Shown here: positions 51,501 to 61,925 of the stretch, one piece after another
Layout of the letters: each line of letters begins with the position of its first letter
Position numbering within the stretch: position 1 is the stretch's first letter
Source of the DNA: Coriaria nepalensis
Lineage: Eukaryota > Streptophyta > Magnoliopsida > Cucurbitales > Coriariaceae
NCBI GenBank assembly: GCA_027186245.1
Contig: CP114485.1
Span: forward strand, 1,488,001-1,552,000
Reading direction: 5' to 3'
Length of the DNA: 64,000 bases
Translations under genes and position numbers: made by a program
Notes under the pieces: generated by a model
What the model was told of the DNA's origin: nothing
Seen by the model: only the letters and a program-made list of their open reading frames with translations
The model's database searches: none

Positions 51501-53078
51501 ATGGCATTACATATAAAGACAGAAAGTATGCTCTAAATGTTTTCTGAAAATTCCTTGACCATGTCAGTATGGAAGCCGAGAACAAAAAAAAAAGGCTGAA
51601 TATCAAATACCCTATAAGTTCAATCAACTCAGAAAACAACAGAATAGCACAAAATTCTTCTTACTATTCTGCTTAACGTCTAATAAGTATAAACACGAAA
51701 GTGAGAAAACCTACTGTTTGAAGACCCTCTCGCTCGAGCATCAATGCTGATTGAACATGTAATTGGACTGCAGCATAAAACTGCTTTTCTGCTATGAGTT
51801 TCTCAATACGGCCCGGAACCTAAGATGTTCATAAATTAAGGCATTTCAGAGATATAAGATGATGATCATTCATGTAACCAGATTTGCAACATGCAGACAA
51901 CTGAATTAACCTATCAATTAAAGCGTGAGATTAGGATAGAAATCAATAATAAACTACAAAAGCCTATTAACGTACAAGCAAGCCTGCATGACTAGAAAAA
52001 GTAGATACAGGCAAGAAGTAAGATGTAAGTGATCCCACCCAGAAACATGTTTAAAGACATCATTACACATAATATAGCACATAAGGATGCTGAATAAGGT
52101 CTGTTCATGCATCTCAAGCATGATAAAAAACTACAACAGAATTATACGGAGGGGGCAAGGTTTCAAATTGTATGAGATGTGGAGACTGACAAACCTTTGA
52201 TATGCCCTCAATTTGATCGAGGAGGGAGATTATATGACGCAAGGTAACTGATCGAGACCACAGTTGATGCAATTGCTTGTTCCGAGCACTAAGGCGCTGC
52301 TTTGCCTCAGCCAAATCAACCTTTAAGGTTCCAATACTTGCGGCAGATTCACTGAACAAGCTTAATATCTGAATAAATTGATTGGACTGTAAGTGTCATT
52401 CTTGTTTTTTTCTTCCCATCCCACACCGACCAAAGAGCGAAATAATTAAAGAAATACTAGACAAAACAAACTCAAGGGAAATGGGTGGAGAAACCTGTAC
52501 AACACATATAAACACTGACTATACTTTCTACATTGGAATATGTAGCTATCATATGCAATTTCAGTAACTCTATAACTCTGTTAAATTCTCTGGCATAATC
52601 CATCGGTTGTTCAGTTCCTCACACACAAAAAAAATAAAATAAAATAAAATAAAATAAAAAGCTCCATTCTTCAATCTGTGAAACCTGGGAATAATTTTGT
52701 ATTGCTTTGTTGAAGCCACCATGATAAGCATGCACTACTTCATCAACAACCTCCTCAATAATGTCACTTTGTTCCTTCAATATTTGAGCTTCACCTTCAC
52801 GATCTTTTGATGTCAATATATGGACAACATGAGGTAAAGAATCAAAACGGGCAGCAGCCCAGCTCTCATCTATTCTAGCAAGCTCTCCCCTTAAATACTG
52901 TATTGAACAAATAATTACAAAAAGAAAAATATTGTTATATTCTAACTTAAAGGTTGAGCTTGAGAAGACTGATTTAGATCTAGAAATCCCACTCAAAATA
53001 ACTATCATACAGTAACCAAGAAAAAAATGAACTTACTGCTTTTTCGGGAGGTACAGGCAAACCGTCAAAAATTCCCAT
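39591..53078 (-). CDS. SEC8: exocyst complex component SEC8
   Basis: Twenty-six minus-strand exons sum to 1071 aa (about 1053 in Arabidopsis): 53078-53037, 52897-52685, 52368-52195, 51819-51715, 51481-51372, 50890-50717, 50620-50449, 50360-50254, 49853-49546, 49474-49314, 49231-49116, 48686-48616, 48268-48141, 48056-48007, 42746-42646, 42400-42288, 42052-41945, 41805-41608, 41463-41378, 41281-41092, 40986-40909, 40731-40630, 40529-40455, 40237-40142, 39824-39775, 39678-39591. Anchors: MGIFDGLPVPPEKA, SWAAARFDSLPHVVHILTSK, RNKQLHQLWSRSVTLRHIIS, GSAAVLPEQGIYLAASMYRP, LIGRHDIEKLMRL, LASFADEYRKLAVDCLKVL, ending VSEILSH. SEC8 is a rod-like subunit of the tether docking secretory vesicles at the plasma membrane. 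Odd: exons 11, 15, 16, 17 and 24 join in frame only, or best, through GC donors, and intron 14 holds a whole copia element in the opposite orientation. Confidence 0.93.
39918..40095 (+). mobile_element. candidate degenerate solo LTR in a SEC8 intron
   Basis: About 178 bases start TGTCAG and end CCTACA, with repeated TTTCCTAAG words, a TATATAG element and a downstream stretch (TAGTTGAATGAGAATCATAC) like the R/U5 part of copia LTRs. No matching 5-base flanks were found. The layout resembles the complete element at 42.8 kb, but the sequence differs. Confidence 0.3.
42812..43051 (+). repeat. left LTR of the copia element
   Basis: 240 bases, TGTTGAAAG...CTGTTTTTTA. It contains three near-copies of the word AATTACTTTCCTA and a TATAAATATG element (about 42976) that probably serves as the promoter box. 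Confidence 0.93.
43052..43063 (+). other. primer-binding site (initiator tRNA-Met type)
   Basis: TGGTATCAGAGC starts at the base after the left LTR. This is the usual plant copia site complementary to the 3' part of initiator methionine tRNA. Confidence 0.88.
43108..47478 (+). CDS. copia gag-pol polyprotein, uninterrupted
   Basis: One 1456-aa frame. In order: gag of the UBN2 type (LNGDNFLRWSQSVRMYIRG, about residue 34); zinc knuckle CDFCGKTRHTRENC (about 269); protease WIIDSGASDHMTS (about 356); GAG-pre-integrase with LWHKRLGHPSF and CEACHLAK (about 492-530); integrase core with FHSDVWG, RTDNGTEYF and QQNGIAERKNRH; reverse transcriptase with KWVFTVKCKADGSVERYKAR, QFDVKNAFLNGDL and YVDDIIMTGDD (about 1142); RNase H with TDADWAGN and SSAEAEFRSVAHG (about 1340) and VYCDNKAAISIAH. 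The order protease, integrase, RT, RNase H is diagnostic of copia. No env-like frame. No stop, frameshift or missing catalytic block was seen, so the element may be autonomous; activity is not shown. Confidence 0.95.
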   Translation: MSEVTSDQTLKPGLQTVRHPSENSPIQITTIRLNGDNFLRWSQSVRMYIRGRGKIGYITGETEEPDLDDPTYATWDAENSMVMTWLVNSMTEEIGANYLCYPTAKELWDNVSLMYSDLGNQSQVYELTLRLGEIRQGEDCVTKYFNTLKRFWQDLDLFNDYEWKSPEDCNQHKKMVDTGRIFKFLAGLNVEFDEVRGRIIGRNPMPSIGEAFAEVRREESRRHVMLGKKATDLTKSVEGSALAIPEAQASRRTYQNQRTGDKNNLHCDFCGKTRHTRENCYKLHGRPSYGRQNKQGERNVPAANEAESSMFGKEQLDHLLKLLKSYSSPNAPTGSMAQTGRVSIALLALGETSSWIIDSGASDHMTSCSKSFDSYYPCSGLEKVRIADGSFSPIAGKGHIKISENLTLKSVLHVPKLACNLLSVSKLSQDSNCSISFSPLTCVFQDRSSGKMIGTAKGRNGLYYFDETVFGTNQAQGLGSTSSTFVSDQIILWHKRLGHPSFSYLKHVFPTLFKGGYHSELHCEACHLAKDHRVSFPIKLYSSSRPFYLFHSDVWGPSKVNTLSGKKWFVTFIDDHTRLCWVYLMEKKSEVEKIFKDFYIMIENQFQIKIGILRTDNGTEYFNKQLGTFLSEKGIIHQSTCRDTPQQNGIAERKNRHLLEVTRAIMFSMNVPKYLWGNALLTACYLINRMPSRVLKFETPLKILKHCFPTNRITAELPLKVFGCTCYVYIPNAFRSKLEPKSEKCVFLGYASNKRGYKCFNPITKKFFESIDVNFVEEQPYFQKTVFQEETQMSENNFWETVPMPLVNSNEEFHEILVEKMDTSVSPPISTLPELTVSETGGDVLHNKPKLQVYTRKRFNKSTMAPTIPLADDQSNSPSNGSPTQVNPPSLSFDNLFANDLDIPIAFRKGTRTCTQHPMAKYLSYEKLSNTHRAFVTRISNLSVPRTIQEALGDSNWKLAVIEEMNALRKNNTWSVTDLPENKKTVGCKWVFTVKCKADGSVERYKARLVAKGFTQTHGIDYQETFAHVAKINSIRILLSLAVNSDWPLHQFDVKNAFLNGDLQEEVYMDLPPGFEERLGKGRVCKLKKALYGLKQSPRAWFERFGEVVRRLGFLQSQADHTMFFKHSTEGKVAILIVYVDDIIMTGDDSIEISNLKSKLEEEFEVKDLGKLKYFLGMEFARSKEGIFVNQRKYVLDLLKETGMTGCKIADTPTEPNVKLKTAAPNEVIDRERYQRLVGRLIYLTHTRPDITFAVSIVSQFMHSPGPTHFEAVFRILRYLKGTPGKGLMFKKKGHLQVEAYTDADWAGNVIDRRSTSGYCTFVGGNLVTWRSKKQSVVARSSAEAEFRSVAHGFCEVLWIKRVLGELKISTPTPIKVYCDNKAAISIAHNPILHDRTKHGEVDKHFIKEKIDSGVICMSYIPTASQTADILTKGLPKGLHEIFVNKLAMRDIFMPT
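47475..47485 (+). other. polypurine tract
   Basis: TTGAGGGGGAG lies immediately before the right LTR, the expected primer site for plus-strand synthesis. It overlaps the stop codon of gag-pol. Confidence 0.85.
47486..47725 (+). repeat. right LTR of the copia element
   Basis: Same length as the left LTR, with every block in the same register (offset 4674 throughout). No mismatch found by eye. Confidence 0.93.
48742..48837. repeat. small fold-back repeat in a SEC8 intron
   Basis: Two 21-base arms, AATGGTAGGGAGACCAAACTT at 48742-48762 and its reverse complement with one mismatch at 48817-48837, enclose about 54 bases. Size and arms suggest a miniature inverted-repeat remnant, but no clear target-site copy was found. 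Confidence 0.55.
48894..48957. repeat. 30-base tandem duplication
   Basis: The unit GTGGTGACCTCATGATGGGC plus TTACAATCGA occurs twice in perfect succession (48894-48923 and 48924-48953), with the start of a third copy. Perfect identity suggests a recent slip. It lies in a SEC8 intron close to the fold-back repeat and a (GA)n tract (about 48845-48862). Confidence 0.85.
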
Positions 53079-54119
53079 CCTGGGCGGTTAAACGAAAACA
53101 ACACTACAAAAATCAAGAGGTGCAACTTAAGTCATTCCTAAGGAACCATATTGAGATGAAAAGAACAGAGCAGCAAATGAAAAAAATAAATCCAATCAAA
53201 GAGAAACTGAGGAGTTTTCTGAATAATCATCCAAATGGTTCAGTCTTTTGTGTTCATATATAAGCAAGTCAAACAGAATCTAAATTTTTTTCTTCTTTTT
53301 ATTACTTTCTGCAGCTGAGAGTTTCTTCCGAGTTCAATCACCCCATTGTTTCAACTGATTTTGAAAAAAATCAGAATCCTACAAAGTGAATAGAAAAACC
53401 AAAAAAACTCTACCAAGCTTGAGCAATACTTGAGTGCAGCTTAATGTCTTCCTCGGGGGAGGGGGAACCTACAAAATTCTCTGGTGTTTTATCTAGAAGG
53501 AAAAATAGGGGATGTAGATCGAGAACAGTACCTCTAGATCCAGCAGGAAGAACACCAAGACACCAGTTTCATCCAAATTTGAGCATAACCTCCAAAACCT
53601 AATAAAATTCACACAATATAATACTCCGCAACTAGCTGAAAAAGGCACAGTCAATGAAAGATTTGATAAAAAGAAAAAAAAAATGAACAAATCAGACCGG
53701 TTATGTGAACAATGGAAAACGTAAAGATAAAAAGGTGTCCGTCGTAGAAGTGTAGGTGAATTGTATGTGGATGAGGATGAAATGAACCGGGAAGCCATAG
53801 CCAAAGAAAACATGGAAAATCAAATCGGATTTAGAGGTAGTACCAATGAGCTGGAGATTCGGAGGACTAGGCCATGAGCGTGAGCTGAATGTGGATCTCC
53901 AGGTCCTGGAACGTAACGAAGAATAAGAAGAAAGATGAAGAAAATTCGTAGTCGGAGCTGGGAAGAAGACGAGCAAAAATGACAGCTATGTACTCTCTCT
54001 CTCTCTCTCTATCTTTCCGTTCCTTCGACGACGTATCGTACCTGAATCTTCCCAGTTCCCCCGACGAAATTTCAATATCTAGAACTAGAAGAAAAAATAA
54101 CTGCTGTAAAAAAAAAAAT

Positions 54120-54158
<39 letters not shown>

Positions 54159-54742
54159 TAATTAATTAATTAATTAATTAATCTCACGAATGTCCACTTA
54201 ATTAATTATAATCTTTCCTCTTTTCTTGGGGCATTTGATTTTTTTTTTATGTCTTAGAGAGGAAAGTTTTTGTAAAAAGTTGTATCATCACTAATTGTAC
54301 CAACTTCTTAATCATTAAGAAAACTTATAAATTGTTTTATTAATTTGTTCATAAAAAATACATGACAATACATTCCTAAATCCTTGATCCAGTCGCCAAA
54401 TACACAAGCTTTAAGTGATATTCATCTTTTAAGTCAAATTATTTATTGAGATCAGCTATAATGATAAAATTGACCTGAGATAGGATGATAATTAATCAAA
54501 TATTAATAATTATGATATTTTAAATTAATTTAAATATTCTGAAAATAAATAATATATATATCACTTCTTAATCCTTAAGAAAAAATTGCATTAGTCCTTA
54601 AAATACACAACAATACATTCTATAAAATCACATTTTGGACCCATCACCTCCACAAGGGAACCATATATAAGAAACAACAATATTTACAAGAGTCAAGACA
54701 ACCATTTTTTTTTTTTTCAAGCAAGTTTAGTTTTGTGTAGTT
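53079..54742. other. SEC8 promoter/leader region and spacer
   Basis: Likely non-coding SEC8 leader and promoter, followed by AT-rich spacer up to the BORCS8-like gene. A CT tract at about 53994-54010 could be near the promoter. No coding sequence recognised. Confidence 0.45.
54124..54182. repeat. (AT)n followed by (TTAA)n microsatellite
   Basis: About 15 AT units and then about five TTAA units. Seen directly. Confidence 0.85.
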
Positions 54743-55480
54743 TTAAGTACTTTTCCAAGTCCCTCCCAACCATTCCTGCAGCTCGTTTTCCTTATCAGCC
54801 TTGAAATCTTCATAGTTTTTCGAGGCTGACAATATTTCGGGACCCAGCAAGCCAACAATATCAACTCTGTCTTCTTGATTAGGCTCGTCTGAAACATGAT
54901 CCGGCAGAGATGAACCACTGCTAACAGATGCAGCTGCTAATACCTCTGAGTTAGAATCTAGCCATAATTTATCAACCTCAGTTTGAACGGACTCTTTGTG
55001 ATGAAATTGTTTCCACTTCAAATTACTTGCCTTTTCTCTTGCCGTCTTAAACATGGTCGAGATATAACTACCCCTTTCTCCACCCTGCCAAGAAACTGGT
55101 CCCCATGAGCTTGTTTTTACCGTCTGTGAACTGGAGTTTTTTTCTGGATTACAGTTTAGTCCTCGCTTGGGCTGCTTCTTGGACATCATAGCTAGAGATT
55201 TTTTAATGTCTCCAATCATATCATCGGCAATGGGGATTCCACATTCTTTCATTGACTTCAACATGGTGATTGAATCCTCAGAATCTTCAGTGTCTAAGGT
55301 TGTCTCATGGGATGTGTTTAGTATGTTATTTTTGAGGTTGACGATGTTGGGAACGGCATTTTGAGTGTGTTGCTGGATATAGAAGAGACCGGCTGAAGGT
55401 TCATCTGCTGTGTACTTGATCATCTCTGACAAGGATTCTGTTATCTCCACAAAGCCATCAACAATGGAGAACTCGGGCAT
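54743..55480 (-). CDS. BORCS8/MEF2BNB-domain protein (plant homologue)
   Basis: One exon, 245 aa from ATG 55480 (MPEFSIVDGFVEITESL). The frame is open further upstream but has no ATG there, so an additional 5' exon is possible. The N-terminal third holds the family motif: ESLSEMIKYTADEPSAGLFY, then IQQHTQNAVPNIVNLKNNI, like the NEPS-type helix of animal BORC subunit 8 (MEF2BNB). A conserved plant extension follows (EDSITMLKSMKECGIPIAD), then a serine-rich tail and C-terminal ELQEWLGGTW. In animals BORC recruits Arl8 and kinesin to lysosomes; a plant role is unproven. The domain call is from remembered sequence. No lesion seen. Confidence 0.55.
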   Translation of the reverse strand: MPEFSIVDGFVEITESLSEMIKYTADEPSAGLFYIQQHTQNAVPNIVNLKNNILNTSHETTLDTEDSEDSITMLKSMKECGIPIADDMIGDIKKSLAMMSKKQPKRGLNCNPEKNSSSQTVKTSSWGPVSWQGGERGSYISTMFKTAREKASNLKWKQFHHKESVQTEVDKLWLDSNSEVLAAASVSSGSSLPDHVSDEPNQEDRVDIVGLLGPEILSASKNYEDFKADKENELQEWLGGTWKST

Positions 55481-56780
55481 CTTTTTTCCAAAGGTAATAA
55501 TTGGTTCATCACTGTGTTTTGTCAAAGATTGACAAATGCAAGTAATTGCAAATCATGGAGAGGAAAACAAGATACAGAGACTGGGATAGAACAAGAAAAA
55601 GATGGAATTCTGTCAGTAAACTAATTCCATAGAGAAATTAACGTATCCTCACTGGTTACTAAAAAATGTTCCATATCAAAGAGTAAGAATCTAATAGGTG
55701 GATACAAAATTTCTTTACCAACACCTTTTTAGGTTTAAAGATCTTATGCAGCATTTTCATCTTTCATTTTAGTCAGTTTTGGCTAGATTGAGATTTCCAA
55801 CCTCAGAATTCAGATTCATACATTGGCTCAAAATAGTAAAGTAGATAGGAATCTAGTCCATGATACATTTGCTACCTCAGAATGTCACGATGAAGTAATA
55901 ACCATAGAAGCAAACAGTTAACTGCATTTCCCTAAAGAGAATTGATTGAATCTCAACAATAACATGCATTTGATTCGACACGACGACATTATAGAAAATC
56001 TATTTCTCGGAAAATCGATTTATGTACTCTTTTCCTCGGTTTACGGAGGTAAGGAAGTAGGGAACAATCGGAGGAAATGACCAACTGAAGCGATTAAAAG
56101 AGAAGAAAGAAAAAAAAAAAAAAAAAAAGAGGATGATTTACTTACAAGAAAACGCTAGACGAGCATTTGTTGTTGCAGATTTGTTTCTGTTCTTATTCTG
56201 CAATTTATGGGAACGGACTGTGATGGAGATCAAATGTCATTGCCGGAGATGAAAGAGGCAGATGGTAGCTCTGCAAATTTTTCTGCAAATTTTTGTTATT
56301 TCGGTACAAGCCATATGAAGAGTTGAGACACGTGTTTATCTATTTTTTTGGGTTAATGGCATAAGGGGCCCCTGACTTTTGATGAAAGTACTAATAACCT
56401 CTATAATTTTAAATTATAACATTTTAGTCCTTTACTTTTACTCTTTCCTTAAATTCATCCTTACAAATTTTTATCCAGTCAACTTAGTCCCTCTTTTCTT
56501 TTTCCTGTATTATTATTTCTTTTTTAGATTGGCCATTTGCCTTTTACTTCAAGTTTTCAACACTGTCTTCTTCATTTCACATTCATCGATACACGTACAA
56601 AATAACAATGGAATATCCGATGGTAACAGCCCCATTTTAATGAAAGTTGTATAAGCCACGGAGGTATTGTCTTAAACAAGATTCAGCTGCCATTGTTAAC
56701 ACAGAAATTTTCAAGAACTCGAGTGAACCAGAAAGATTGATTCAGTTGCTCTATAAACATGTGATACTCAGCAGCGAGTC
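55481..56780. other. 5' region of the BORCS8-like gene and spacer
   Basis: Probably a leader intron (donor-like CTTGTAAGTAAA on the minus strand near 56145) and promoter, then the 3' UTR of the next gene. An A run lies at about 56110-56128. No protein recognised. Confidence 0.4.
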
Positions 56781-58219
56781 TCATACTGTGTCTGATTGCT
56801 CTGCAGTCTACACAGAATTCAATTCAGAAAGAAAATAAGGATCAAATTCAAGTCAAAAGATGATATGCATTTGAAATTCATTTTGAAAGAGGAGGTGGCT
56901 CGGGTTTTATCGAGTCTTTTAATTACTTACCAGCATTTCATGGTCGCCCATAATCTCTTCTATCAACTCCTCGAGTGGTTTATCAGCACTGTTAGGAACA
57001 AGGGCTGCAAACACAGCTGCCTCAAGTCCTGCATATGATATTATTATAAGAATCCATACAACTAAAGCTGTCTTTCCTAAATATAAATAAGAGAAAAGAA
57101 AAAGCTTTCTCAATACCAGTTTCTGGAAAAGCATCAATGAACATCATCATTTCCTCCCCCGTAAGGCCCGATAAGAAGCAGATTCGAGGCAGTGACCCTG
57201 CTATCTGCATATATAAAATCCCTTCCCAATTTCATAAAGCAAATAAAAGTTTGTATAAGAAGATAAAGAGTAAGAGATTTATCAGAAATTCAAAACCTTC
57301 ACTTTTTCTAAATCATGTTGCTGTGTATTTACTGCTTCCCATATAGAACGCGTAATCATATCTTCAGTGCAGAGTATAACCTGATACAAGTTGTTTTTCA
57401 GCCTCATTTCCATGTCAATCCAAAATATATACAGTATAAGCATCCCTTCTCTAAAGCAAGAGTTAAGATAAGACTTACGTCCAGGAACTCACCATCCAAT
57501 TCCTTCAGGAGCTGTTGAATCTGCACTTCAGAAAAAACTAAGCTGAATATCTTGTGTTTGTTGTTCATGGCAATTTTATAGGCACCATTAATCTGCTATG
57601 CCTGCTTGAAGGTTCTAAGAGTTGAAAAACAAAAAGACAAACAAAAACAAAGCTACCTTCCTGGCCTCGTCCACTTCAAAGCCTAACAATAACAATGCCT
57701 GGAAAAAATGAAAGAGTCTTGTGGAATCATCGTCATATTTAAGACATAGTTAAGTTAAAAGCAAAAAGATATAGGAACAAGGTATGCTTCAATTCTGGAC
57801 AGATGAAAAAGAAGAAACTAACGAGAACTTACAGGGGGACCATACTTGGGATCATCATCGTTCAGAGGAACAAACTTAGATTCTTCAAGTAGGTCGCTAG
57901 GATTAGGAACTCCTGTAATAAGTAAGGTTGAGAAGTAAGTATACAGATAACCCATTTCAAGGCATCAACTGTAGAACGGGTTTCAGTAGAAAAGAGAGTA
58001 AAAAGAGGAAGACAGATTGGAACAGTAAGCCATACCTTCAGAAGCAGCTCTCTGCTGTAATTGCTTCAACTTCAGTTTATGACTAGTATTACTCGCAGAT
58101 AAAGAGGAAGCAACCATGGGATTGTCTGAAATCAGATATGGAACTGTAGAAGGTGAAGGACACAAAAGCGTACAAGATCTGAGAAATTGATTTGAGACGA
58201 AGAGAAGAGCAGAAGCCAT
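56781..58219 (-). CDS. unassigned plastid-type protein, conserved in plants
   Basis: Eight minus-strand exons give 214 aa: 58219-58036, 57912-57833, 57698-57657, 57520-57479, 57380-57297, 57204-57117, 57028-56931, 56807-56781, all GT-AG. The N terminus is a Ser-rich transit-type peptide (MASALLFVSNQFLRSC) followed by a basic helix (KLKLKQLQQRAASEG). The mature part reads VPNPSDLLEESKFVPLNDDD, ALLLLGFEVDEARKIQQLLK, then DVILCTEDMITRSIWEAV, RICFLSGLTGEEMMMFIDAF and LEELIEEIMGDHEML, ending AEQSDTV. No catalytic or metal motif is visible and I do not know its biochemical role; it may be related to the DUF3783 group. Its place between SEC8 and a carboxypeptidase gene resembles Arabidopsis At3g10405, from memory. 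Confidence 0.75.
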
Positions 58220-58682
58220 GAGAGAGGACTGATGTGGGATCTTTTCTCCCTCTTTATAGCCGTATAGTGGTTATCCACAAGAATTTATACCAGATACTGT
58301 CCGTTTCATGGGTTTTCTGCTGACGTTTGTCTAAAAAACTGGCTTTAGTGATTAGATTACTAATCCTGTATGTGCAGAGGATATGTAGTAGTTAACCTTG
58401 GTCCTTGAAGACGTATATCTCATCACAGCAAGTATAAATTGGGAATACAAGAATAGTTACAACTTACATAACAGAGTACATTTTAAACAAAACCAAAAAA
58501 AAAAAAAGGGTTATCGCCAGTTATTCAAAGTAAGAGTTGACACTGTGATTTTACAAGCTGGTGGTAACATTAGATATATACAAGCATAAACGGGAAAACC
58601 AAAGTTAAGTGCATGTTAAAAGACACTCTTGCGAAGAAACCAGATCATAAAACGGGAGAACTGCGAAGCAGGTGGATAATTT
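58220..58682. other. spacer between plastid-type gene and carboxypeptidase gene
   Basis: Promoter and leader of the upstream minus-strand gene and 3' UTR of the carboxypeptidase gene, with an A run near 58495-58507. No gene seen. Confidence 0.5.
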
Positions 58683-61600
58683 CTACATCTCAGCAACTAA
58701 TTTTTCCGTAGCAGGTGAAGAAGCTTTCGAAAGTGTGCCCGAGGTCCACCTCTTCAGCATCTCCAATGCCGCCTTGGGTTGATCCATGGGAACCATATGA
58801 CCAGCATCATGAACCTGTTGTAATATATAACAAGCCCAAATGCACATGACTATCATTGTACATTATTGAATAGGCAGAAGAAATGTGTAAGGCCAGAAAC
58901 AGAGATAGAGAGACCAACCTTGAGGAAGCTGAGGGGACCGTGGCTTTTTAGTACTCCAGCTTCTGACCCATCGACTTCGAAAGGAGTATCAGAAGAAGCA
59001 ACAAACTCTTTCTGACCAGACCATTCCATAGCATGAACCCATCTTGAATTACCTACTCAAAAAAATCATATGCAAATGATAGAAATGAGAATACTGTTTA
59101 CTCAGAACATTCTAGAGGTATTGATATCTAATACATGGTCCTAGAAAGTTACCAAGCCAGTTGCAGATCAGATCATATTCTCCAGCATATACAAGCAATT
59201 TTATCCCATCTTCCAGGAGCTCTGGAATTCCTACTTCAAGATTTCTCATCCAATCTACCAGCATGGCTTGATAGACTGTGGGGCTGCAAGAGACGAAATC
59301 TATGTCTGCAACTCCAAGAGCGTCTCTTACTGATTTCTGGTTCAATAGTTTCTCCATGTTCGAGAAGTCATAGCAGAGGCTCCCCTCACACTTCTTCCTT
59401 ATGTCATAGTACTGCATTATAAATATATGTGATTCTTGTCAAAAGTCAGATCAACAAAATATCTTCAACAAACTGGAAATATTCCTTGCAAACAAAGGAC
59501 TTCTTCAACAATATCAGTGAGATGAAGCAATAGAAAATATAAATATGAAGCTCATCATTCATGGTTTGTCAACTATCTTTAAGCCTCCTTTATAATTAAG
59601 ATATTTTTTTGTATACACACCAACGCCTTTTCTCCATTAAAATTACACTAGTAGGGGAAGCTAAAAAAGAGACGATCAACCATACAGTATATAGTGATTC
59701 ATAGGACAACAAGTCAAAACATTAGACTTGTGACTTAGGTATGATAAAAGGGGAGGGAAAGGAAATATGGTTCTCTTACATTCGTATTACCAGCAAGAGC
59801 CATTATGCTACTGAAAATGGTATTGCAAACAAAATAAGATGCAATACAAGAGATTTTGCCATCGGTTCCTGAATGAAAATTTAAATATTAGACAGAAGCA
59901 AAAGCAACAAACTGATAGTAGCAAGTACTTTCAAGTTTCAATGAATAGATATCCACAGCCTGGGAAAGATTTAGCATTAAGCAACAAAGCTTACCACAAA
60001 GCTTAATTGCTGTTTCACAGACTGGAAGCACTTTGTTAATACGGTCATAGGAAGTTTTGGTAATTAAGCCCATGTCCAATGCATAATCTGTGTAAGCTTT
60101 GTACTGGATTGCAGGATCTGTTAGCCCATTACCAATGGCAAATCCCTGGAAATCAGTTTTGACATTGGATCAGCAGTGGTGTCGTAACTCCTCTGCTACA
60201 GAAATTATAAGATAATAGAAACATACTTTAAGGTTTATGTGAATTCCTTCATTTGCCTTGTTTCCATGGTGAACACGAGCAGCAAAAGCAGGAATGTAGT
60301 GCCCGGCATATGATTCTCCCGTTATAAAGAAGTCATTATTTGCAAACTCAGGGTGCTCAGCGAAGAAGGCCTAATGCCACATAAAACCACAGAACCTCAT
60401 CAGTACTGATGTTATGATGTATGAATCATGTGTGTTAGTTACACCTTTCTTGTCCCTCCATCTCCCCAACAAAGGGAAACAGATTACAAAAATTTTTGGT
60501 GCACCTCAATTAATTTTAAATCCAAATTTTCCTCATTTGAGAGAGAGAAATAAGTTGGTAAATAGCAAAATCACACTAAACTCTACTAATCATAGCATTG
60601 ATGGATGGAGAAAACACCTGTAGGAAATCATAGAGGTCATTGCTAACTCCATTTTCATTATGACGAATGTCACGTTTGTCGGATGTAAAACTAAAACCAG
60701 TTCCAATAGGTTGGTCAACGTATAAAAGGTTGGACGCCTGCAAAGCACCATAAGAAAAATGTTACATGAACAGGAGGACATGTGGCTGCATTGATTTCAA
60801 AAGGAAATAACAGCACGATATTCAAGGTCATGGAACCTCTCCAAGTATAACATTTATAATGCATAGCACCCTAAACAACCAATTAAATAAATACTGATAA
60901 AGAAAGAGATTATCGAGACAAGATATACCTTATCCCAACCGTATTCATTCCAAACAAGAGACAAGTTGTTTGCAATAGCGAAAGGGCCGTTTTCATAGAA
61001 CATGGCCAGTTCACTGCTGCAACCTGGACCTCCGGTCAACCATATGACAATAGGGTCGGTCTTGCTGTTGCGTGATTCAAAGAAAAAGTAGAACATCCTA
61101 TACACAGAAAAGAAACACAGTTAGAATACCAATCAATGACCATGAAAGAAACTACACTTGTCTACGACCTATGATTTGAAAGCTATGAAAAGATCAAAAA
61201 TAGGGTTAAACTGGCAACTGAAGTTGTCTATACTCACAGTCAAACCCATGAACCTAATATTATACTAGCGCACATTAGCATGAATTAAAAACATAACCAG
61301 AGCTAAAGATACTCCAAGTTTTATTAAGGTCCATCAGAGAGCAAAACATTTTCAATTCATAACAGTATCAACTACCAAATGAAAAAATATTAAAAAAAAA
61401 AGTTAGAGTTAATCAATCCTACAATTAATCACTCATGCAATCATAACATTTCTACCTCATCAAGAAGCAAAGTTATCATTTCGAAAATATTACAAAGAAA
61501 AATTCAAGATAGAACTTTTCACGGCGCATTGAGTTAAGGAAAACTCCTACTAGAAAATGAACTCAAAATTCTAGGGTTTCAAAAGATCACCTCGCGGCAT

Positions 61601-61925
61601 GAGAGTGCTCGATCTTGTGGTACCCTGCATGGTGGCCCAACTCCTCGACAGAAACTCCGGAGCCAACCACGTTAGGAAATCTCAGCCGCTTCTCCACGAT
61701 CCTCTTGTGACCTCCGATGATTTCAGAGGAAACCACAGCATCATCATCAACGACGTTGACCTCGTCCTTAGGAAACAGATTGAGCTCTCTGATCAATTTA
61801 GCAGCCTCCACAGACGGTAAATTTGATCGCTTGAGACCCAAATTCTCAATGATTCCAGCCGAAGTGTGAATCGGAGAGAGAAACAGAAGCGTGAGGAGGA
61901 AGGAGAGACAGCTCAGGCGCTCCAT
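58683..61925 (-). CDS. serine carboxypeptidase-like (SCPL48/49, carboxypeptidase III type)
   Basis: Nine minus-strand exons give 510 aa: 61925-61591, 61097-60929, 60737-60618, 60370-60227, 60145-59995, 59868-59780, 59411-59153, 59052-58919, 58814-58683. ATG 61925 starts a signal peptide (MERLSCLSFLLTLLFLSPIH); an ATG farther upstream at 62012 would bury it. A propeptide follows (to about residue 85), then GHHAGYHKIEHSHAARMFYF, WLTGGPGCSSELAMFYENGP, the catalytic serine in GESYAGHY, the catalytic Asp in YAGEYDLICNW and the catalytic His in HDAGHMVPMDQPKAALEM. The substrate-pocket Glu-Ser pair of GESYAG is kept. Expected in vacuole or cell wall, removing C-terminal residues from peptides. SCPL49 (At3g10410) lies close to SEC8 in Arabidopsis, supporting the call. 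Intact. Confidence 0.93.
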
